This document shows positions 5,760 through 11,220 of a stretch of DNA of 11,220 nucleotides, in pieces; the stretch's first letter is position 1; every line of letters starts with the position of its first letter. Source of the stretch: Candidatus Bathyarchaeota archaeon (GTDB taxonomy: Archaea > Thermoproteota > Bathyarchaeia > Bathyarchaeales > DTEX01); assembly GCA_003601695.1 (NCBI GenBank), contig PIYH01000070.1, positions 1 to 11,220 of the forward strand. The letters run 5' to 3'. A program made the position numbers and the translations under genes. Under the pieces are notes generated by a model. That model was not told where the DNA came from, made no database searches, and worked only from the letters and a program-made list of their open reading frames with translations.

Positions 5760-6740
5760 ATGAAGTATGGTATAGCCGTAGATCTTGGAGCAACAAACGT
5801 GAGGGTTATAGCTGGATGTAGAGATGGGAGAATAATAGCTAGAATTATGGAGAGAACAAACCTTATGGGCGGCCCTGAAGCAGTAAGTAGGCAGATAATT
5901 AGGCTCATAAAAAGGATTTGTAGAGAGAATACTCTAAAACTTGAGGACGCCGATGGTATAGGGGTTGGAGCCTTCGGTCCGCAAGACCCCATTAGAGGGG
6001 GAATATCTAGACCCGCGAACGCTCCTTACGAATTCATACCGATAAGAGAACCCTTAACTGAAGAGTTTAAAGTTCCGGTTGAGGTTATGAACGATTGCCT
6101 CGTCGCAGCTATAGGTGAAAGATTCTATGGAGCCGGCAGAGGCATTGATAACTTCGTTTACATAACTATAAGTACGGGTATCGGAGCGGGCGTCTACGTC
6201 GACGGACACGTTCTCCTAGGTAAAGATGGAAATGCCCATGAAATCGGACATATAGTAGTCGATTACGAGGGCCGCCTCCTCTGCGGATGTGGAAAGAGAG
6301 GACACTGGGAAGCCTACTGTTCCGGCAAGAACATACCAAACTATGCACGGTTAATCATTGAGGAGGAGAACCTAAAAGATAAGTTTAGACATAGCTACCT
6401 GTATAAGGCATCGTATGGAAAGATGGAAAGAGTAACAGCAAAGGCTATCTATGACGGAGCTAAGATTGGCGATTTCCTCTGCGAGCATCTGGTTAATCGC
6501 GTAGGTGAGATAAATGCGATGGGCGTCGCCTCCGCTATAAACGTGTATGACCCATCAGTTGTGATTCTAGGCGGAGCTGTGGTGTTGAATAATGTGGAGC
6601 AAGTGCTAACTCCAATAAGGATGCAGTTTAAAGATTATATAGTTAACAGGGAAGCTGAAGTGAAAGTAACCCCATTGAAGGGCGACGTGGTCTTATATGG
6701 AGCATTAGCTATGGCCTTCGGCCTTCATAAGAAGGGCTGA
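5760..6740 (+). CDS. ROK-family sugar kinase (glucokinase/hexokinase-like)
   Basis: A 326-residue kinase of the ROK family in the ASKHA superfamily, which phosphorylates hexoses or N-acetylhexosamines using ATP. Phosphate-1 loop is AVDLGATNVRV (6-16), phosphate-2 is ITISTGIGAGV (135-145) and the adenosine-side motif is VILGGAVV (268-275). The catalytic base is D112 in MND. The sugar-binding and zinc region has EIGH (161-164) and CGCGKRGHWEAYCSG (175-189). In the standard CxCGxxGCxE zinc motif the third Cys is replaced by His (H182), so zinc could be held by two Cys and two His. No DNA-binding N-terminal domain is present, so it is a kinase rather than a ROK repressor. GGGAGG at 5745-5750 sits 6 bases before GTG 5757 and 9 before ATG 5760; ATG gives the normal family start MKYGIAVDLG. 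The exact sugar is not determined. Confidence 0.88.
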   Translation: MKYGIAVDLGATNVRVIAGCRDGRIIARIMERTNLMGGPEAVSRQIIRLIKRICRENTLKLEDADGIGVGAFGPQDPIRGGISRPANAPYEFIPIREPLTEEFKVPVEVMNDCLVAAIGERFYGAGRGIDNFVYITISTGIGAGVYVDGHVLLGKDGNAHEIGHIVVDYEGRLLCGCGKRGHWEAYCSGKNIPNYARLIIEEENLKDKFRHSYLYKASYGKMERVTAKAIYDGAKIGDFLCEHLVNRVGEINAMGVASAINVYDPSVVILGGAVVLNNVEQVLTPIRMQFKDYIVNREAEVKVTPLKGDVVLYGALAMAFGLHKKG

Positions 6741-6777
6741 GATACGTTCCTAAGAAAGGTCTCACCTTATCATTTTT
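6738..6777 (+). terminator. possible terminator after the ROK kinase gene
   Basis: A weak 5-bp stem TGAGA/TCTCA (6738-6742/6760-6764) is followed shortly by TTTTT (6773-6777). Archaeal termination depends mainly on U-runs, so the T stretch is the more relevant part. The stem is short and the loop long, so support is slight. Confidence 0.25.
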
Positions 6778-6845
6778 CGCCTTGCATCGACCTTCGCGTA
6801 CTAGTAGATGAGAAAGATATAGTTATCCCTCAGAGTGAACCTTTA

Positions 6846-6861
6846 TTAATGATATCATTAA
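6846..6861. promoter_or_regulatory. 16-bp perfect palindrome upstream of pta (candidate operator)
   Basis: TTAATGATATCATTAA is a perfect 16-base palindrome 46 bases before the pta start at 6908. Its position just upstream of, or overlapping, the expected promoter is suitable for a dimeric regulator. TTAATGATAT also occurs at 5548-5557, in the promoter of the divergent aminotransferase. Confidence 0.5.
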
Positions 6862-6868
6862 AAATTCT

Positions 6869-6880
6869 AAGCTATAGCTT
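6869..6880. promoter_or_regulatory. 12-bp perfect palindrome at the pta promoter
   Basis: AAGCTATAGCTT is a perfect 12-base palindrome whose centre CTATAG is about 33 bases before the TTG start of pta. It could be the TATA region itself or a second operator next to the 16-base palindrome. Confidence 0.35.
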
Positions 6881-6907
6881 TCCTAAAGACTACAGGGGTG
6901 CTATGCT

Positions 6908-7909
6908 TTGATAATGGATCTCCTCGAGGAGAGAGCTAAGAAGAAGCCTATGAGAATAGTTCTTCCTGAGGGTGAAGAGGACAGAATAATAAGGGCCTCA
7001 GTAAAGGCAGCTGCGGAGGGTCTAGCTAAGCCTATACTTCTAGGCGATGAAGATGCAATAAACAAGAGAATGAGAGATTCTGGATTAAGCCTCAGAAATA
7101 TTAAGATTCTTAATCCGGAATATAGCCCAAAGATGAATGAGTACATTGAGAAGTATCTTGAGATAAGAAGAGGCAAGAGAGTAAGCGAGGCTATGGCTAA
7201 GAGGATATTAAGGCGGCCTCTCTACTATGGGGCTATGATGGTTAGAATGGGTGATGCAGACGGCATGGTTGCTGGAGCTGTATCTATTACTGCAAGTGTG
7301 ATAAGGGCAAGTCTCCTTCTAATAGGGCTACAGAGGGATATTACTGTACCATCAAGTTTCTTCATAATGGAGACAAAAAATGAGAGGATAGGAGAAGATG
7401 GGACGCTTATATTCGCAGATGCGGCTGTGAATCCTGACCCAACTCCCGAGCAGCTAGCTGATATAGCGATAGCCTCAGCTAGAAGTGCTAGAGCTCTGCT
7501 CGGATGGACGCCTCGAGTAGCGATGTTATCTTTCTCAACTAAGGGAAGCGCAGCACATTCATTAGTCGACAAGGTCAAAGAAGCAACTAAGATAGCTAGG
7601 TTGAAGGCTCCCGATGTAGCGATAGATGGCGAGTTGCAAGCGGATGCCGCCTTGTTGCCAAGCGTCGCTGAGAAGAAGATCAAAGGTGACGTTGGACCAG
7701 TTGCTGGTAGAGCGAATATACTGATATTTCCAGATCTGGATGCTGGGAATATAGCTTACAAGCTTGTTCAGCACGTTTGCGGAGCTGGAGCTTATGGTCC
7801 AATACTTCAAGGATTCAAGAAACCTGTCAGCGACTTATCTAGAGGAGCCAAGGCTGAGGAGATAGTAGGGGTAATAACGATCGTTAATATATTGGCTCAA
7901 GGATTCTAG
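6908..7909 (+). CDS. pta: phosphate acetyltransferase
   Basis: Catalyses acetyl-CoA + Pi = acetyl phosphate + CoA in the cytoplasm. At 333 residues it matches the short, single-domain Pta class (as in Methanosarcina and many anaerobes). Clear family blocks: RIVLPEGEEDRIIRA (16-30), GDADGMVAGA (115-124), FADAAVNPDPTPEQLADIAI (169-188), VAMLSFSTKGSA (204-215), IDGELQADAAL (239-249), ANILIFPDLDAGNIAYKLVQ (269-288) and KPVSDLSRGA (305-314), the last carrying the Ser-Arg pair that corresponds to the active-site residues of the Methanosarcina enzyme. The start is probably TTG 6908, seven bases after GGGGTG (6895-6900); ATG 6914 is an alternative that shortens the protein by two residues. ackA begins within about 12 bases of the stop, so the two are surely co-transcribed. 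Confidence 0.97.
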   Translation: MIMDLLEERAKKKPMRIVLPEGEEDRIIRASVKAAAEGLAKPILLGDEDAINKRMRDSGLSLRNIKILNPEYSPKMNEYIEKYLEIRRGKRVSEAMAKRILRRPLYYGAMMVRMGDADGMVAGAVSITASVIRASLLLIGLQRDITVPSSFFIMETKNERIGEDGTLIFADAAVNPDPTPEQLADIAIASARSARALLGWTPRVAMLSFSTKGSAAHSLVDKVKEATKIARLKAPDVAIDGELQADAALLPSVAEKKIKGDVGPVAGRANILIFPDLDAGNIAYKLVQHVCGAGAYGPILQGFKKPVSDLSRGAKAEEIVGVITIVNILAQGF

Positions 7910-7920
7910 GGGTGGGTATG

Positions 7921-9135
7921 ATGGTGAAAGTGCTCGTCGTAAATTGTGGAAGCTCAACTATAAAATACAAGGTCTATGACGCTGAGGGAAGGGAGCTCCG
8001 GGAATTAGCATCTGGTCTTCTAGACAAGGTTGAAGCCGAAGAATCTATGCTAATCCATAGACGCTGCGGAGAAGTATCTAAACTGAAACTAAGAGCTGGA
8101 AGCTACAGAGAAGGGTTAAGAGCGATTCTAAAGATTCTAACAGATGAGAAGCATGGCGTGGTAAGAGATCTCTCGGAGATACGTGCCGTTGGCCATAGAG
8201 TTGTTCATGGAGGAGATTCCTTCTTCGAGTCGACGCTGGTAACTAAGGAGGTTCTGGAGGTTATTAAGCAATGGTCCGAAATGGCTCCGTTGCACAATCC
8301 AGCAAATATAGCCGGAATAGAAGCAGCTATGTCTCTTATGCCAGGGATCTCTCAAGTAGCTGTTTTCGATACGGCCTTCCACCAGACAATGCCCATCGAA
8401 GCTTATCTTTACGCTATACCGTATGAGTTGTATGAACGCTATAAGATACGACGCTATGGCTTTCATGGAACATCTCATCGTTATGTGGCTCAAAAAGCAG
8501 CGGAGGTCTTAGGCGTCGACCTTTCAGGTCTTAAGATAGTGACGTGTCATCTAGGAGCCGGATGTAGCATAACAGCTGTTAAGGAGGGAAAATCTATAGA
8601 TACAAGTATGGGCTTTACTCCTCTTGAAGGACTCGTTATGGCTACGAGATCAGGGGATATAGATCCTTCTATAATTTTCTTCTTAGCTAGGAAACGTGGC
8701 ATGAGCCTCGAGAAGATTGAGAATTTATTGAATCGTGAAAGCGGTTTGAAGGGATTATCTGGGATTAGCGGTGATGTTCGCGACTTGAGAAGGGAGCTAG
8801 AGAAGGGGAATGAGAGAGCCGAAATAACCCTTAAGGTCTTTGCGTATAGAGTTAAAAAGTACATAGGCGCTTACATGGCTGTGATGGGCGGGTTAGACGC
8901 AATAGTCTTCACGGCTGGAATAGGCGAGAACGACTGGAGAATGAGAGAGTCAATATGTGAAGGATTAGAGGCGCTGGGCGTTGAGATCGATAAAGAGAAA
9001 AATAGGACAGAATCTAGGGAGCCGAGAATTATAAGCCGCGACTCCTCGAAGGTCAAGGTTTTAGTTGTACCGACCGATGAAGAGTTGGCAATAGCTCTGG
9101 AAACATTATCGGTCCTAAGCATATCTAAAAATTAA
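7921..9135 (+). CDS. ackA: acetate kinase
   Basis: Transfers phosphate between acetyl phosphate and ADP, giving acetate and ATP (or the reverse). About 404 residues, the normal family length. Motifs (numbered from the GTG at 7912): VVNCGSSTIKYKV (9-21), GHRVVHGG (94-101), LHNP (127-130), AVFDTAFHQTMP (150-161), YGFHGTSHRYV (182-192), CHLGAGCSI (212-220), ATRSGDIDPS (244-253), GDVRDL (287-292), FTAGIGEN (333-340) and PTDEELAIA (387-395). The residues equivalent to the Methanosarcina catalytic set (Asn, two Arg, His, Asp, Glu) all appear present: N11, R96, H128, D153, R246 and E390 or E391. Ribosome-binding site GGGGTG (7909-7914) overlaps the end of pta and lies 6 bases before ATG 7921; ATG 7918 and GTG 7912 are alternatives. 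Paired with pta it forms a substrate-level phosphorylation module. Confidence 0.97.
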   Translation: MVKVLVVNCGSSTIKYKVYDAEGRELRELASGLLDKVEAEESMLIHRRCGEVSKLKLRAGSYREGLRAILKILTDEKHGVVRDLSEIRAVGHRVVHGGDSFFESTLVTKEVLEVIKQWSEMAPLHNPANIAGIEAAMSLMPGISQVAVFDTAFHQTMPIEAYLYAIPYELYERYKIRRYGFHGTSHRYVAQKAAEVLGVDLSGLKIVTCHLGAGCSITAVKEGKSIDTSMGFTPLEGLVMATRSGDIDPSIIFFLARKRGMSLEKIENLLNRESGLKGLSGISGDVRDLRRELEKGNERAEITLKVFAYRVKKYIGAYMAVMGGLDAIVFTAGIGENDWRMRESICEGLEALGVEIDKEKNRTESREPRIISRDSSKVKVLVVPTDEELAIALETLSVLSISKN

Positions 9136-9173
9136 ATTGTCTCAAGATAATATCATGTTAGGAGGAGATGTAT

Positions 9174-10454
9174 TTGAAGATATGCATATTCGAGGATCAA
9201 AAATGTGACAACTTTTATCCCATGACGATGACGAGGCCAGTGTTTGAACTTAGATGCGGTAAGACTACGCTTATGGAAAAGATAAAGAGGGAGCTCTCTG
9301 GAGCTGAAACTATTTATTTCCTCAGAGAGCACTTAGCAAGCGTCTTCAAAGAAAGCGTCAAGGATGGACTCGTAAATAACCTTAAAGCCTTGAAGGATGA
9401 TATATTCATAGTGAACGGCCGTCTTCTGCCCAAGAAGGATGACTTAAAGCTTGAGGGAGACGAAGAAGTAGCCATAAAAGGTAAGGACATAGTTTACGCT
9501 AGAGTTAAGAAGGCTACTATGGAGAAGATGCTCGCTGGAAGTCTAGAAGAGACATTGAAGAATCTCAGAGATGAGCTGAGCCCTAAAGAGACGGATTTAA
9601 CCCTGATAGAGTATCCGTGGGATTTAATAAATGAGAATTCCGAAACAATAAAGGAAGACTTTAAAGCCTTAGGTAACGGGATACATGGCGACGTTCATCC
9701 CAAATGCATAATATTGGGCGATAAAGAGAATCTGTACATCGCGAAGACGGCTAAGATACACCCATATGTGGTGCTCGATGCAGAGAACGGACCGATAATC
9801 ATTGATGAGGGAGCGGTGGTTCATCCCTTCAGCCGAATAGAAGGACCAAGCGTCATAGGTGAGAATTGCTTGATATTAGGTGGAAAGATAAGGAGCGGCT
9901 CAAGCTTCGGTCCAGTCTGCAGGGTCGGCGGAGAGACTGAGGAGTGCATAATCCACGGATACTCTAACAAGTATCATACGGGCTTCCTAGGTCATTCCTA
10001 TGTTGGCGAATGGGTTAATATTGGAGCATTAACTACCAATAGCGACATAAAGAATGATTACATGCCGGTTCAAGTATATTTCAAAGGAGAATTTGTAGAT
10101 ACAAAGACTCAAAAACTTGGATCCTTCATTGGTGATCATTGTAAGTTCAGCATAGGATGCATTCTCAACACAGGAAGCGTCATAGGAGTAGCGTGTAACA
10201 TAGTAGCCTCAGGAGAGCCTACGCCGAAGTATATACCAAGCTTCTGCTGGTACTTCAGAGGAAGACTGAGCAGGGGCGCTGGCTTCAGAAGAACGATCAT
10301 AACTGAGAAGAGAATGATGGCGCGGAGAGGAATCAAGATGACGGAAGCCTACGAGAAGCTTCTGAGACAAATATATGACGATACTAAAGAGGAGAGGGAA
10401 AAACTAATTAGAAGGAGCAGAGCTAAGGCGCTTTTAAGAGGGAGGTATATGTAA
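9174..10454 (+). CDS. GlmU-like bifunctional sugar nucleotidyltransferase / left-handed beta-helix acyltransferase
   Basis: A 426-residue two-domain protein. The N-terminal domain opens KICIFEDQ..NFYPMTMTRPVFELRCGKTTL, the signature of the GlmU-like family (TIGR03991 / NTP_transf_4 type) in which this RP-x-FELR-x-G stretch replaces the classical GxGTR(M) loop. From about residue 175 come hexapeptide turns of a left-handed beta-helix (KIHPYVVLD, PIIIDEGAVVHPFSRIEG, SVIGENCLI). The acyltransferase core follows: GYSNKYHTGFLGHSYVGEWV, NIGALTTNSDIKND, SFIGDHCKFSIG, TGSVIG. The C-terminal tail (MARRGIKMTEAYEKLLRQI) also fits the family. By analogy it acylates a hexosamine phosphate and transfers NTP to it; exact sugar and acyl group are unknown. 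TTG 9174 lies 6-8 bases after GGAGGAG (9161-9167) and gives MKICIFED; ATG 9168 is too close to that site. The gap to ackA is under 40 bases, which supports a shared operon. ACP and AcpS follow directly, so an acyl-ACP donor is conceivable. Confidence 0.85.
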   Translation: MKICIFEDQKCDNFYPMTMTRPVFELRCGKTTLMEKIKRELSGAETIYFLREHLASVFKESVKDGLVNNLKALKDDIFIVNGRLLPKKDDLKLEGDEEVAIKGKDIVYARVKKATMEKMLAGSLEETLKNLRDELSPKETDLTLIEYPWDLINENSETIKEDFKALGNGIHGDVHPKCIILGDKENLYIAKTAKIHPYVVLDAENGPIIIDEGAVVHPFSRIEGPSVIGENCLILGGKIRSGSSFGPVCRVGGETEECIIHGYSNKYHTGFLGHSYVGEWVNIGALTTNSDIKNDYMPVQVYFKGEFVDTKTQKLGSFIGDHCKFSIGCILNTGSVIGVACNIVASGEPTPKYIPSFCWYFRGRLSRGAGFRRTIITEKRMMARRGIKMTEAYEKLLRQIYDDTKEEREKLIRRSRAKALLRGRYM

Positions 10455-10473
10455 TAGGATGGTGGTGATGCGA

Positions 10474-10728
10474 TTGGCTGAGGATGTGGAGACTAGATCT
10501 AAAAGAATAATCGCTGAACAGTTCGGCATCAACCCTGAAGACCTAACGTACGATACACATCTAGTTCGCGACTTACTGATGGAATCTCTAGATAGGATAG
10601 AGCTCATAGCGGCCTTTGAGGAGGAGTTCGATTTAGAGATACCCGAGGAAGAAGCGGAGCAGAACGTAACTGTTGGACAAGTGATAGAGTATATTAAGAA
10701 GAAGATATCCAGCAAGGAATCAACCTAA
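10474..10728 (+). CDS. acpP: acyl carrier protein
   Basis: A small acidic helical carrier of 84 residues (89 from ATG 10459). The 4'-phosphopantetheine Ser is S38 in LLMESLDRIELI. The usual DSL is ESL here, a conservative change. Other family hallmarks: RIIAEQFGINPEDLTYDTHL (helix 1 and loop), AAFEEEFDLEIPEEEAEQNV TVGQVIEYI (helices 2 to 4). The start is taken as TTG 10474, six bases after GGTGGTG (10461-10467), giving the typical short N-terminus; ATG 10459 and ATG 10468 are possible. It begins just after the GlmU-like gene, suggesting translational linkage. Partner enzymes such as ketosynthases are not in the window, so its acyl group is unknown. A carrier for a specialised pathway (amino-acid or sugar acylation) rather than fatty-acid synthesis is possible. 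Confidence 0.93.
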   Translation: MAEDVETRSKRIIAEQFGINPEDLTYDTHLVRDLLMESLDRIELIAAFEEEFDLEIPEEEAEQNVTVGQVIEYIKKKISSKEST

Positions 10729-10784
10729 AATAGCCGATTTTTCTCAAATTCCCTTTATTTTCAAAATACAGCTTAGGTGTTTTG

Positions 10785-11159
10785 ATGATTAAGGGCATAG
10801 GCGTCGATATAGTGAAGATTGAAAGGTTTAGACGTGCCGTTGAGAGGAGGGGACGTAAATTCTTGGAGAAGATCTTTACTGAGGAGGAGGTGGAATATTG
10901 CTTCTCTATGAAGAATCCATATCCACACCTGGCGGGTAGATTCTGCGTGAAAGAGGCCGTTCTGAAGTCGCTTGGTTTAGGAATAGGCATGGGTGTGAAG
11001 CTAAAGGATATAATTGTATGTTTGGATAAGTCTGGGAAACCATATATTAATGCTGGAGATTCATTAAGGAGATTCATGAACGGAATCTCATGTAGCCGCG
11101 TATTTGTAAGCATTAGTCACAGCGGAGAATATGCCGTGGCTGTGGCTATACTTATCTAA
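10785..11159 (+). CDS. acpS: holo-[acyl-carrier-protein] synthase
   Basis: Transfers 4'-phosphopantetheine from CoA to the ACP Ser; 124 residues, the normal AcpS length. The Mg2+/CoA-binding motifs are GIGVDIVKIERF (4-15, with D8) and HLAGRFCVKEAVLKSLG (48-64, with E57). FTEEEVEYC (31-39) and the C-terminal SISHSGEYAVAVAI (109-122) complete the family pattern. Ribosome-binding site AGGTG (10775-10779) lies 5 bases before ATG 10785; TTG 10782 is in frame but less well placed. The 56-base gap after the ACP stop is T-rich (including TTTATTTT near 10754), so an extra promoter or partial terminator there is possible. Its adjacency to the ACP gene shows what it modifies. Confidence 0.95.
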   Translation: MIKGIGVDIVKIERFRRAVERRGRKFLEKIFTEEEVEYCFSMKNPYPHLAGRFCVKEAVLKSLGLGIGMGVKLKDIIVCLDKSGKPYINAGDSLRRFMNGISCSRVFVSISHSGEYAVAVAILI

Positions 11160-11166
11160 AGAAGCG

Positions 11167-11220
11167 GTGAAAATTCTGAGTTATGCAGGTTTCCTAATAA
11201 GGATGAGATCGTCTATGATG
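11167..11220 (+). CDS. possible start of a further gene, cut by window edge
   Basis: A GTG at 11167 opens a frame, MKILSYAGFLIRMRSSMM, with no stop before the window ends. It begins 8 bases after the acpS stop, but the start codon lies inside the GGTG that would otherwise serve as ribosome-binding site. No family can be assigned from 18 residues. Confidence 0.2.
   Translation, partial: MKILSYAGFLIRMRSSMM

Noticed and set aside
5624..5992. Minus-strand ORF of 122 codons overlapping the ROK kinase start
   Set aside because: It is opposite the well-supported ROK N-terminus and has the Ser/Pro-rich composition of an antisense shadow.
6741..6911. Open frame of about 56 codons continuing past the ROK stop in the same frame up to the pta start (reads ..DLRVLVDEKDIVIPQSEPLL..)
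   Set aside because: The ROK protein is full length without it, there is no ribosome site for it, and the same bases hold the palindromes and expected promoter of pta. Chance openness is more likely than readthrough.
7225..7683. Minus-strand ORF of 152 codons within pta
   Set aside because: It is antisense to conserved Pta blocks; its Ala/Ser-rich sequence has no recognisable motifs.
1..11220. CRISPR array, insertion sequence or integrase
   Set aside because: No regularly spaced direct repeats, no transposase or integrase motifs and no second copy of the tRNA 3' end were seen. Decayed genes are present, but no mobile element can be supported.

Overview
The window looks archaeal, most likely an uncultured Thermoproteota-type lineage such as Bathyarchaeia; the lineage is inference. 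The support is: AT-rich TATA-like boxes about 25 bases upstream of apparently leaderless genes, GGTG/GGAGG ribosome-binding sites set 5 to 8 bases before ATG, GTG or TTG starts, heavy use of AGA/AGG and ATA codons, and a compact intron-less tRNA-Ala(UGC).

The left part (1 to about 4200) is loosely packed and full of decayed genes. It holds a five-bladed beta-propeller glycosidase homologue (419-1348), a tRNA-Ala (1731-1808) and a 12-helix MFS transporter (2348-3622). Between them lie remnants: a minus-strand 65-codon C-terminal fragment (156-353), a headless ORF before the tRNA (to 1715), a multi-frame ruin (1870-2301), and a clear AIM24/TIGR00266-family pseudogene with two frameshifts (3661-3982, minus strand).

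The right part (4199 to the end) is dense and intact. A minus-strand HemL-like class III aminotransferase (4199-5533) diverges from a ROK-family sugar kinase (5760-6740). After a 167-base gap with two perfect palindromes comes a plus-strand run: phosphotransacetylase (pta), acetate kinase (ackA), a GlmU-like fusion of sugar nucleotidyltransferase and left-handed beta-helix acyltransferase, acyl carrier protein and holo-ACP synthase, with a possible further gene running off the right edge.

Pta and AckA together interconvert acetyl-CoA and acetate with ATP formation, consistent with acetogenic or fermentative energy metabolism. Downstream, the sugar nucleotidyl/acyltransferase, ACP and AcpS form a set rarely expected in archaea, whose isoprenoid lipids need no ACP. 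With the nearby ROK kinase and aminotransferase, the layout suggests sugar phosphorylation, amino-sugar formation, nucleotide activation and acylation, possibly with an acyl-ACP donor. This coupling is the most interesting hypothesis here but is inferred from gene order and folds only.
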